From contig CALLSD010000038.1 in the NCBI GenBank assembly GCA_938014245.1, positions 1 to 7,032 of the forward strand: a DNA stretch of 7,032 nt. Reading direction: 5' to 3'. Shown here one piece after another: positions 1 through 5,598 of this stretch. The position numbers were made by a program, and so were the translations under genes. Source of the DNA: an uncultured Actinomyces sp. GTDB taxonomy: Bacteria > Actinomycetota > Actinomycetes > Actinomycetales > Actinomycetaceae. The stretch's first letter is position 1, and each line of letters starts with the position of its first letter. The notes beneath the pieces were generated by a model. It was not told the origin of the DNA. It did not search any database and was given only the letters and a program-made list of their open reading frames with translations.

Positions 1-52
1 CCACGACCTATTCATTACGAGTGAATCGCTCTGCCGACTGAGCTAAGGCGGC
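1..52 (-). tRNA. tRNA-Thr (anticodon CGT), 3' part cut off by the window edge
   Basis: Reading the minus strand from 52, the 7-nt acceptor strand GCCGCCT is followed by TA, a D arm with stem GCTC/GAGC, and a 5-bp anticodon stem ATTCA/TGAAT enclosing loop CTCGTAA. The anticodon CGT (window bases 17-19) reads the threonine codon ACG. The variable region AGGTC follows, and the T arm begins at the window edge. The T loop, the 3' acceptor strand and any encoded CCA lie outside the window, so acceptor pairing cannot be tested. The cloverleaf seen so far is regular and looks functional. Confidence 0.93.
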
Positions 53-64
53 CGGGCAAATCCT

Positions 65-82
65 CACTTCCGAAGGGAAGTG
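65..82 (-). other. 7-bp hairpin in the predicted tRNA-Thr leader
   Basis: CACTTCC (65-71) and GGAAGTG (76-82) pair perfectly around a 4-nt loop. The hairpin lies between the predicted tRNA transcription start and the mature 5' end. It has no U tract on either side, so it does not look like an intrinsic terminator. It may only be a structured leader. Confidence 0.4.
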
Positions 83-101
83 CAGAAAAGCTACCGGAAG
101 T

Positions 102-131
102 ACTTTAGCGGTATACGCTTCGGAGAAGCAA
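102..131 (-). promoter_or_regulatory. Candidate promoter of the tRNA-Thr gene
   Basis: On the minus strand a -35-like TTGCTT (126-131) lies 18 nt upstream of a TANNNT -10 box TAAAGT (102-107). Transcription would begin near 95 and leave a leader of about 43 nt before the mature tRNA 5' end at 52, to be removed by RNase P. This is inferred from consensus match and position only. Confidence 0.45.
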
Positions 132-213
132 ACGTTGTGCTGCTGCGATGGTGTGTGATTGCCCGCACGCACTCTTGCTCACGCCTGCCACTACCTGCGC
201 GTTCCTCGGGTGT

Positions 214-219
214 TACCCT
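214..219 (+). promoter_or_regulatory. -10 box TACCCT for a probably leaderless hemH mRNA
   Basis: TACCCT matches the actinobacterial TANNNT -10 consensus and ends 5 nt before the GTG at 225. Transcription would therefore begin at or next to the start codon. No Shine-Dalgarno sequence precedes the gene, which agrees with a leaderless mRNA. No convincing -35 is seen at the right spacing. Confidence 0.45.
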
Positions 220-224
220 GAATT

Positions 225-1250
225 GTGTTGACAGAAGATGACGAAAAGTCAGAAAACCCGGCTGAGATCCCCGTAGTGCTCCTGGTTAACCTTGGCACTC
301 CCGAATCGCCCAGCCCCGGCGATATTCGCCGTTTTTTGCGTGAATTTCTGAGTGATCGTCGAGTAATTGAACTTCATCCTCTGATCTGGAAGCCAGTTCT
401 TGAAGGCGTGATTCTTCCTTTCCGCCCCTCTCGAGTCGCACCAAACTATCGTTCGATTTGGACTGAGCATGGTTCACCGCTCATGGCGTATTCCATCGCC
501 CAAGCCGAATCTCTTTCAGAGCTGCTTGGCGGTCAAGCGAAAGTGGCGCTCGCTATGCGCTACGGAAAGCCCTCTATTGAGAGCGTCCTTGATGATGTGT
601 TCGCGAAGGGGCATCGCCGCGTCCTTCTTCTTCCCGCCTATCCGCAATATGCCGCGTCATCTGCGGGAACAGTCACTGACGCATTAGCGCGCTACATCCT
701 GAAACGTCGCAATCATATGGAAGTGCGCACGATCCGTTCGTTCCCCACGGAACCTGCCTATATTGAAGCTCTAGCCTGCGCTATCGAGGAAGATTGGGCA
801 CGCCGAGGTCGCCCTGATTTCGCATCTGGAGACCAGCTTCTTGCGTCTTTCCATTCCATCCCTCAGAAAATGCACGATGCGGGTGATCCCTACAAGCATG
901 AGTGTATGGCGACGGCAAATGCACTCCGAGCGCGCTTAAATCTCGACGAAGACCAGCTTCTAGTGACTTTCCAATCGGTTTTTGGGCCCGCGAAATGGTT
1001 GGGGCCGGCGACCATCGATACCGTCGCCGAGCTTGCTCGTCGCGGGACCCGGCGTCTTGATGTGATTTGCCCTGGCTTTATGACGGATTGCCTAGAAACC
1101 GTCGACGAGATTGCTCAACTGAACCGGGAGACTTTCCTGGAAGCGGGCGGCTCAGAGTTCAACTACATCCCGTGGGGAAATGCCTCGCGCGGTGCCGTCG
1201 AGACTTTGGAGGCCCTCGCCCGGCGCGGGCTTGCGGGTTGGATTGATTGA
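225..1250 (+). CDS. hemH: Ferrochelatase, E. coli (protoporphyrin) type
   Basis: Ferrochelatase inserts Fe2+ into a porphyrin in the last or second-last step of heme synthesis and is usually cytosolic or peripherally membrane-bound. The 341-aa product has the family landmarks in order: LLVNLGTP (19-26), FLSDRRV (41-47), RSIWTEHGSPLM (76-87), LLPAYPQ (135-141), FHSIPQ with the putative metal-handling His210, TFQSVFGPAKWL (248-259) and CPGFMTDCLET with the conserved acidic Glu291. Its length fits the family. From recalled sequence, the DRRV, GVILP, TFQS-FGP-W and CPGF-DCLE blocks match E. coli HemH closely. The Fe-S cysteine pattern of mycobacterial-type enzymes is not seen. A TGA at 219-221 in the same frame leaves GTG 225 or TTG 228 as the only credible starts, and there is no Shine-Dalgarno. 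No other heme gene is present. The 73-bp gap to the convergent ClC gene (1251-1323) shows no clear terminator. Confidence 0.95.
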   Translation: MLTEDDEKSENPAEIPVVLLVNLGTPESPSPGDIRRFLREFLSDRRVIELHPLIWKPVLEGVILPFRPSRVAPNYRSIWTEHGSPLMAYSIAQAESLSELLGGQAKVALAMRYGKPSIESVLDDVFAKGHRRVLLLPAYPQYAASSAGTVTDALARYILKRRNHMEVRTIRSFPTEPAYIEALACAIEEDWARRGRPDFASGDQLLASFHSIPQKMHDAGDPYKHECMATANALRARLNLDEDQLLVTFQSVFGPAKWLGPATIDTVAELARRGTRRLDVICPGFMTDCLETVDEIAQLNRETFLEAGGSEFNYIPWGNASRGAVETLEALARRGLAGWID

Positions 1251-1323
1251 CGAGGCCGTGAGGGAGTTATAGGTAACGCCCCGTGCATTGGTGCTCGCTG
1301 ACGAGGTCGCGCCAAGAAACCCG

Positions 1324-2640
1324 CTAGGCTTCGGTTCGGTGCGTGCGCAGTTGCGTCCAGAGGCGTGAGGCGCCGACACCTAGTCCGAGCGCGATCGTGG
1401 TTGGAACCAAGAGCGTCGCGCCTCGGTGTGTAAATTCAATGACCAAGCACAGTGCGGTCAGAGGGGCACTCATTGATGTGCCGAGGAAAACAACAGCGCC
1501 AATGAAGGCGAAACAAACAATTGCTGTCGTGTCGCCGGGGTAAATGTGCGACCAGATGACGCCGAACACCGCCCCGCAGGAGCCGCCAAGCGCAAGTCCT
1601 GGCGTTAGCGTGCCACCCCATGCGCCCGAGCGAATGGTTGCGAGCGTCCCGACAAGCTTCGTCAGACCATCGATAAACAAAGAAACAAGAAGCGCCAGGC
1701 CGATTCCAGATGCCGCGCGTGCTCCTTCGCCCAGAATTGCACCGTCAAATGCTAACTGCGCGGTAGACTGACCGTTCCCAGCAATCGATGGGACCCAGAT
1801 GGTGATGACCCCGATGAGCGTGAAGGTGGGGATCATCCACACGAGCAATTTCCACCCGGTGGGTCGCGCGGCGGAATAGGATTTAACCGCGCTCTTGAAA
1901 AGGGTGCCCAGAATGCCAAGAAGGGGACCGACGATGACGGCCCACAGCGTGAGGGAAGCAGTTGGGACAAGCTGCGCGGCCTCGGGAAGAGAATAGAAAG
2001 GATCGGTGCGCACCCAGCCGTGTGCAACCAAAACCGCGCCGCCGCTAATGACTAAGGCAGGCCAGACGGTGCTTGCGTTTACTTCAAGAAGAAGAATCTC
2101 GAGCGCAAACACGGCACCCGAGAGGGGAAGTGAATAGACAGCGGCGAGGCCGGCACCGGCTGCGCAGCCGATAATGATCCGGCGTTGTGGGGGAGTCAGT
2201 CCGAGTAGATCAGAAATTTTCCCACCGAGGGAGGCGCTGATTTCGCGGGGAGCGACTTCTCGTCCGATGGAAGCACCCATCCCCACAATGAGGATTTGAT
2301 TCAGTGAGTGCCAGAGCGTGAGCCAAAAAGGCATCTTCTGGCCATCAACTGCTTTTGGAAGAGAGACAGGCTTCCCGCCCATGCGGGAGTAGAGGTACCA
2401 GGACAATGCGCCGAGAACGCCCGCTCCACTTAAAGCAAGGACACGGTGCCACCAGGGAACTGAAGAGATCGCCTGAAGAAGCGTGCCGTCGAAGTGACCG
2501 AAAACAAGGTGCTCAATGATGTGGAGAAGATGCGAACACCCGGCGCCCACAAGCCCTGCAGCAATTGCGGTAATCGCAACCGCGAGCCCCATTCGAAGGC
2601 GGGGAGATTGTGCAGAGATTGGGAAACCGGGTGTACTCAC
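1324..2640 (-). CDS. ClC-family chloride channel/transporter, divergent subfamily
   Basis: This 438-aa integral membrane protein has many hydrophobic segments and the ClC fold signatures, so it should move chloride or another small anion across the membrane. The gating-glutamate motif appears as GREVAPRE (126-133, Glu128), where the textbook form is GREGP. The segment SLPLSGAVFALE (170-181) corresponds to helices G/H, GTLTPGLALGGSCGAVFG (343-360) to helix N, and SAPLTALCLVIEFT (391-404) to helix Q. By hand alignment to E. coli ClcA, the residue after Glu181 is Ile182 where ClcA has the internal proton-path Glu203. The GSGIP anion-site motif is not recognisable, and the short tail (SRLWTQLRTHRTEA) has no equivalent of Tyr445. 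There is no CBS domain. It starts with GTG at 2640, behind AGGA at 2644-2647. The marR stop is only 11 nt upstream, which indicates one transcript and probably coupled translation. Exchanger versus channel mode and the true ion are unknown. Confidence 0.88.
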   Translation of the reverse strand: MSTPGFPISAQSPRLRMGLAVAITAIAAGLVGAGCSHLLHIIEHLVFGHFDGTLLQAISSVPWWHRVLALSGAGVLGALSWYLYSRMGGKPVSLPKAVDGQKMPFWLTLWHSLNQILIVGMGASIGREVAPREISASLGGKISDLLGLTPPQRRIIIGCAAGAGLAAVYSLPLSGAVFALEILLLEVNASTVWPALVISGGAVLVAHGWVRTDPFYSLPEAAQLVPTASLTLWAVIVGPLLGILGTLFKSAVKSYSAARPTGWKLLVWMIPTFTLIGVITIWVPSIAGNGQSTAQLAFDGAILGEGARAASGIGLALLVSLFIDGLTKLVGTLATIRSGAWGGTLTPGLALGGSCGAVFGVIWSHIYPGDTTAIVCFAFIGAVVFLGTSMSAPLTALCLVIEFTHRGATLLVPTTIALGLGVGASRLWTQLRTHRTEA

Positions 2641-2651
2641 AGTTCCTGAGA

Positions 2652-3107
2652 CTAGTGACGTTTCTCGACTTCGTCCAAACGCGTGTTCACATCTGAGCTC
2701 ACGCGAATGATTACGCTGAGGTCTTCGTCGGAAATGTCATCGCTGATGATGTCGCGAAGAAGCGCTCGTTCAACGCGCTGCGCCTTGGCGATGAGTTCCT
2801 TGCCTGCATCCGTGATTGTGATTGTGCCGCCACGGCGGTCGAACTCGTAGGGAGTGCGCACGACGAGGTTGCGACTGGCAAGGCGACGATAGGTGTGGGT
2901 CAATCGCGAGGGACTAAAAATGACCGATTGGGCAAGTTCTCCCATCCGGATTCCGATTTCACCGGTTGATGCAACCTCGTCAAGGACGCGGTACTCGCCG
3001 AGCGACAGTCCGAAATCGCGCTTGAGTGCAACCTCAAGAGCCGCAGAAGCCCTAGTAATAGTAATAAAAAACTGTTCGATCTCGCGAGCACGCTTTTCTT
3101 GGTTCAT
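2652..3107 (-). CDS. MarR-family transcriptional regulator
   Basis: This is a predicted 151-aa dimeric winged-helix repressor or activator. The N-terminal helix (about 5-33) would form the dimer interface. LSLGEYRVLDEVA (35-47) leads into the helix-turn-helix (about 52-82, with recognition helix near SPSRLTHTYRRLASR). The wing carries DRRGG (90-94), matching the MarR DxRG signature, and a C-terminal helical region follows. I prefer ATG 3107 because GGAGAAGGGAC precedes it at good spacing. A GTG at 3134 would add nine residues but has no better ribosome-binding site. The gene is first in an operon with the ClC gene, 11 nt away, and diverges from lsr2. MarR proteins commonly regulate their own operon, and a palindrome overlaps the predicted -10 box. 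The ligand cannot be read from the sequence. Confidence 0.92.
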   Translation of the reverse strand: MNQEKRAREIEQFFITITRASAALEVALKRDFGLSLGEYRVLDEVASTGEIGIRMGELAQSVIFSPSRLTHTYRRLASRNLVVRTPYEFDRRGGTITITDAGKELIAKAQRVERALLRDIISDDISDEDLSVIIRVSSDVNTRLDEVEKRH

Positions 3108-3157
3108 GTCCCTTCTCCGTTTTGCGTTCAGCACCGAGGATTCTCTAACGAAAGGAC

Positions 3158-3169
3158 AGTTTATAGACT
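3158..3169. promoter_or_regulatory. Candidate MarR operator (imperfect palindrome over the -10 box)
   Basis: AGTTTATAGACT is palindromic in 10 of its 12 bases and AT-rich at its centre. It overlaps the predicted -10 hexamer of the marR-ClC promoter, where a repressor would block RNA polymerase. Many MarR proteins bind imperfect palindromes in such places, but usually longer ones (about 16-20 bp), so this assignment is tentative. Confidence 0.3.
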
Positions 3170-3186
3170 TTGGTCAGGCCGTTCAA
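3158..3186 (-). promoter_or_regulatory. Predicted promoter of the marR-ClC operon
   Basis: On the minus strand TTGAAC (3181-3186) is followed after exactly 17 nt by TAAACT (3158-3163), a good -35/-10 pair for a housekeeping sigma factor. Transcription would begin near 3151, giving a leader of about 40 nt before ATG 3107. Confidence 0.6.
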
Positions 3187-3327
3187 CGCTCAAAAGCGAA
3201 ATTGAGACAGCAAAATTGGCCCCGGCAGCGGATTATTAGTCCCCACATAGAATGTGATAACTTTTGATTAAATGTGCATTGCTTGATTGAAGAGGGGCTA
3301 TTTCTCTCCCAAGCTAATGAGTTTTCG

Positions 3328-3334
3328 AAAGGTG
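3328..3334 (+). promoter_or_regulatory. Ribosome-binding site that fixes the lsr2 start
   Basis: AAAGGTG lies six bases before GTG 3341. The ATG codons at 3287 and 3317 in the same frame have no comparable site and would add residues foreign to the Lsr2 family. Confidence 0.7.
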
Positions 3335-3340
3335 AAAACT

Positions 3341-3667
3341 GTGCAGAAAAAAGTTGTTGTATTAGTCGACGACCGTGATGGCTCAGTTGCCGAACAAACC
3401 ATTTCTTTTGCCTTCAAAGGCGTATCGTACGAGATTGACCTTTCGAACGAAAACGCCGAAGAGTTTGAGCGGGCACTCTCCCCTTGGATCTCAGCAGCCC
3501 GTAGGGTTGGCGGGCGATTGAATAGTCGTCGTGCGGGTCAGTCTACTGCCCCCGAATCAAAGAGCTCGAAGGTGCGACGCTGGGCCCGCGAAAAAGGAAT
3601 TTCTTTGAGTGAGCGCGGACGTATTCCGACGGCAATTATTGAGCAATTCGAAAAAGAGAATCGCTGA
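3341..3667 (+). CDS. lsr2: Lsr2-family nucleoid-associated protein (H-NS-like silencer)
   Basis: Lsr2 bridges DNA and silences AT-rich, often foreign, genes; it is the actinobacterial counterpart of H-NS. The 108-aa product has the N-terminal oligomerisation domain: KVVVLVDDRDGS (4-15), a central FKGVSYEIDLS block (25-35) and ISAARRVGGR (50-59). A polar, basic linker (about 60-76) follows. The C-terminal DNA-binding domain has VRRWAREKGISLSERGRIP, with the minor-groove RGR loop at 92-94. M. tuberculosis Lsr2 has about 112 aa, so the length is right. The reading frame is open upstream to ATG 3287 and ATG 3317, but GTG 3341 aligns with known Lsr2 N-termini and has AAAGGTG six bases before it. 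The gene is monocistronic, faces away from marR and ends in two hairpins. Upstream DNA is locally AT-rich, which would allow self-regulation, but no clear promoter stands out there. Confidence 0.95.
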   Translation: MQKKVVVLVDDRDGSVAEQTISFAFKGVSYEIDLSNENAEEFERALSPWISAARRVGGRLNSRRAGQSTAPESKSSKVRRWAREKGISLSERGRIPTAIIEQFEKENR

Positions 3668-3685
3668 GTTTTCTTAAGGAAAACT
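3667..3685 (+). other. 7-bp hairpin overlapping the lsr2 stop codon
   Basis: AGTTTTC (3667-3673) pairs with GAAAACT (3679-3685) around the loop TTAAG. It begins on the last base of the TGA stop (3665-3667) and precedes the main terminator by 7 nt. It could protect the mRNA 3' end or be incidental. Confidence 0.45.
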
Positions 3686-3692
3686 TGTCTTT

Positions 3693-3730
3693 ATGCGGGG
3701 TGTTTTAAAACAGAACACCCCGCATTTATT
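3693..3730 (+). terminator. Strong intrinsic terminator of lsr2
   Basis: ATGCGGGGTGTT (3693-3704) and AACACCCCGCAT (3714-3725) form a perfect 12-bp stem with a 9-nt loop, followed by TTATT in the plus direction. The minus side has no U tract after the stem (AAAGAC), so its polarity favours lsr2. It might still give some termination of ansA read from the other side. Confidence 0.88.
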
Positions 3731-3738
3731 TGTGTATC

Positions 3739-3755
3739 CAATACGTTTTGTATTG
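3739..3755. other. 6-bp hairpin between lsr2 and ansA
   Basis: CAATAC (3739-3744) pairs with GTATTG (3750-3755) around GTTTT. It lies between the lsr2 terminator and the end of the convergent ansA. Neither strand has a clear U tract after it, so a terminator role for ansA is only possible. Confidence 0.3.
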
Positions 3756-3816
3756 AGTGGTCAGTTTTTAAAGCTGCTCACGGAGCGTCTGTCGATTGCG
3801 CAAATGTGCAGGTCAG

Positions 3817-4821
3817 CTAGGCAATAGTTGGGAGATTGACCTCTCCGGCAATAGACCGGTTCATCCACTGCGCGAACTGATCACCACGAATTTCCTGCGA
3901 AAGCAAGAAGATTGTCTTTGAGTACAGAGCTTCCAAGGTCATGTCATGAGCGCTGATGGCCCCTAAACGTGCCAAGGCGCTACCAGCCTCGTAATGGCCC
4001 AGAACCACTTCAGATTGGTAACACTGGGATGCCACAATCAGCGGAACATCCTGTGCTCGGAGCCCTGCAAGAACATCGACAATTCCCGGATCAGAAGCCG
4101 GGATATTACCGACGCCGTAGGCGCGAATAATGACAGCTTCGGGTGCGGGAGTCAGCATTGCCTGCAGGCGCCTGGCGGACAGCCCGGGAACAATATCGAT
4201 GACCGCTACGTCGTGACGGGTATAAGGGGCGGGCTCGGCCCAACCCTCACCCGCCTCAATGCCGTGGTACCACTGCCACGGGGCACCGGTGCGCGCGACT
4301 GGCAAAGTCGAAGGGGAATCAAAGCCGGCAAATGCCCATGACGAGGTCTTTGTCGCGCGATTGCCCGCCAGGAGCGTGTGGCCAAAGAATAGGGTGACAC
4401 CTCGAACTTGCGGGCTTCCAGCGGCGCGCAAAGCCCCCGTGACATTCGCTGATGCGTCCGTACCCACTACCCCCAGCGGATACTGTGAGCCCGTGAAAAC
4501 AATCGGCTTCTCAAAATCGGCCAGGGCGTAGGAGAGTGCAGCTGAGGTATAAGCCATCGTGTCTGTGCCGTGTAAAACGATAAAAGCATCCGCAACATCG
4601 GTGTGCGAGCGAACGTCGTCGATGATCATCTGCCAATGAACAGGCGTCGTCTCGGAAGAATCAACCAAAGGGGAGAGCTGAGAAAGAGAAACCTGTCCCG
4701 AGAGCTCAATACCGTCCAATTGCGCATTGAGCCACGAGGCCAAGTCAGCGCCCGGACGCAGTCCGTCGGGAGAATCAACCATTCCGATGGTGCCCCCGGC
4801 GTAGGTTACGTGGATCCTCAT
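3817..4821 (-). CDS. ansA: Type I (cytoplasmic) L-asparaginase
   Basis: The enzyme hydrolyses L-asparagine to aspartate and ammonia. The 334-aa product has no signal peptide and matches E. coli AnsA (about 338 aa) along its length. Visible active-site elements are YAGGTIGM (7-14) with the nucleophile Thr11, the DSS motif (54-56), HGTDTMAYT (84-92) carrying the second Thr86 and Asp87, and GNRATK (153-158) with the catalytic Lys158. AYGVGNIP (in RAYGVGNIP) and TLEALYSK in the C-terminal domain also match type I enzymes. The first Thr of the usual TGGTIG motif is Ala8 here; this is not the nucleophile. ATG 4821 is preceded by AGGA five bases upstream. The gene is monocistronic as far as can be seen; the 224-bp spacer up to the next gene (4822-5045) holds its promoter, of which only a -10-like TAGATT at 4912-4917 (minus) is visible. 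Confidence 0.94.
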   Translation of the reverse strand: MRIHVTYAGGTIGMVDSPDGLRPGADLASWLNAQLDGIELSGQVSLSQLSPLVDSSETTPVHWQMIIDDVRSHTDVADAFIVLHGTDTMAYTSAALSYALADFEKPIVFTGSQYPLGVVGTDASANVTGALRAAGSPQVRGVTLFFGHTLLAGNRATKTSSWAFAGFDSPSTLPVARTGAPWQWYHGIEAGEGWAEPAPYTRHDVAVIDIVPGLSARRLQAMLTPAPEAVIIRAYGVGNIPASDPGIVDVLAGLRAQDVPLIVASQCYQSEVVLGHYEAGSALARLGAISAHDMTLEALYSKTIFLLSQEIRGDQFAQWMNRSIAGEVNLPTIA

Positions 4822-4991
4822 GATGGTCCTCTTCTGTTGCGTGGACGATTGGTGGTGAAGCGAAGCGCCAGATGAATGCGAATGGCCAGCTTGGCCTCGT
4901 CAATCGAAGAAAATCTATCGCGAATGGATAACTGCATGCACGCCATTAAGCGGAAGTTCTCATCAAAGATGCCGGATGCTTGCGCATACGG

Positions 4992-5030
4992 AGAAGGGGC
5001 CAGGACGCCTGACGCATCCCAGCCCCCTCT
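4992..5030 (-). terminator. Long GC-rich hairpin after the lipoprotein operon, probable terminator
   Basis: The arms 4992-5005 and 5017-5030 pair over 14 positions, with three G-U wobbles on the minus strand, around an 11-nt loop. The hairpin begins 16 bases after the stop codon of the DUF3060 gene. No U tract follows, so it would be a tail-less terminator or a 3'-end stabiliser. Confidence 0.5.
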
Positions 5031-5045
5031 GCAAACTACAGAGAC

Positions 5046-5579
5046 TCAGCCCTTGGAGACTGAGTTGTCGGCACCCGTATCGGCAACATTCGGGTTGCCC
5101 GAGGAGTAGGTGACTTTGTTGCTCGAGCCGCTGATGCTCACGCGGTTCACGGAAACGAGGGTGACAGTGTTGTCGCTGCCGCCGATCGTGATGGACTCGA
5201 TTGCGTGGGTCGAGGTCAGCTTGACGTCCGAACCGAAGATCACCACGTGGGCAACGCCCTCGGGAACGGTGACAACAACGTCAGAATCTACGATAGTCTG
5301 AGTGCTCCCGGTGACGCCCTGTGCCGTTTCCTTTGCGTTGTTAGCGGCAGAAGAGGCGGTTGCCTGCGCTGCGGAGACGGTTGCAGACGCGCTGGCCAGG
5401 CCGGCCGATGCTGCGGTCGAGGCCTCGGCAGCGGCGCTCTGGAGGGTAGCTTTCGCCGAGGCCAGCTGCTCGGAAGCACCCTGATTGTTGGTCTGGCTGC
5501 AAGCGCTGATTCCCATAGCGAGGGCAACGGTCATGGTGACCGCGAGGGCAGCCAGGGAACGAGGTGAACGAATAGTCAT
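5046..5579 (-). CDS. Lipoprotein with Ala-rich stalk and DUF3060 domain
   Basis: This is a 177-aa predicted secreted lipoprotein. A signal peptide with Arg4/Arg7 and a hydrophobic stretch (9-24) ends at the lipobox ISAC, so Cys27 would be lipidated and anchored to the outer face of the membrane. Residues about 37-88 are rich in Ala and Ser with scattered Glu/Lys and look like a helical or coiled stalk. The C-terminal half (98-177) repeats a Gly-Ser-x-Asn pattern about every 17-20 residues: FGSDVKL (115-121), GGSDNTVTL (133-141), SGSSNKVTY (150-158) and TGADNSVS (168-175). This is typical of DUF3060, a mostly actinobacterial domain of unknown function, probably a small beta-solenoid. ATG 5579 is chosen because the signal peptide starts there and AAGGA (5586-5590) precedes it by six bases. 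It lies 19 nt behind the OmpA-like gene, in one operon. Its function is unknown. Confidence 0.85.
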   Translation of the reverse strand: MTIRSPRSLAALAVTMTVALAMGISACSQTNNQGASEQLASAKATLQSAAAEASTAASAGLASASATVSAAQATASSAANNAKETAQGVTGSTQTIVDSDVVVTVPEGVAHVVIFGSDVKLTSTHAIESITIGGSDNTVTLVSVNRVSISGSSNKVTYSSGNPNVADTGADNSVSKG

Positions 5580-5598
5580 TGTGAATCCTTGAAAATGA

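Noticed and set aside
1..224. tRNA-Thr as an integration site for a genomic island
   Set aside because: No integrase, no repeated tRNA 3' end and no foreign-looking cargo is visible; the tRNA 3' end lies outside the window.
1218..1230. GCCCG-GCG-CGGGC hairpin near the hemH end as terminator
   Set aside because: It lies inside the coding region, has only 5 bp and no U tract follows.
2893..3267. 124-codon plus-strand open frame opposite marR
   Set aside because: It is mostly antisense to a clear MarR gene and crosses that gene's promoter; its composition is not protein-like.
4886..4898. GGCCA-GCT-TGGCC inverted repeat upstream of ansA as terminator or operator
   Set aside because: Only a 5-bp stem, no U tract and no matching second copy; such short palindromes are expected by chance.
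4876..5109. 77-codon plus-strand open frame in the ansA-DUF3060 spacer
   Set aside because: No ribosome-binding site, no recognisable family, runs over the terminator hairpin and into the antisense of the DUF3060 gene. Most likely a chance frame.
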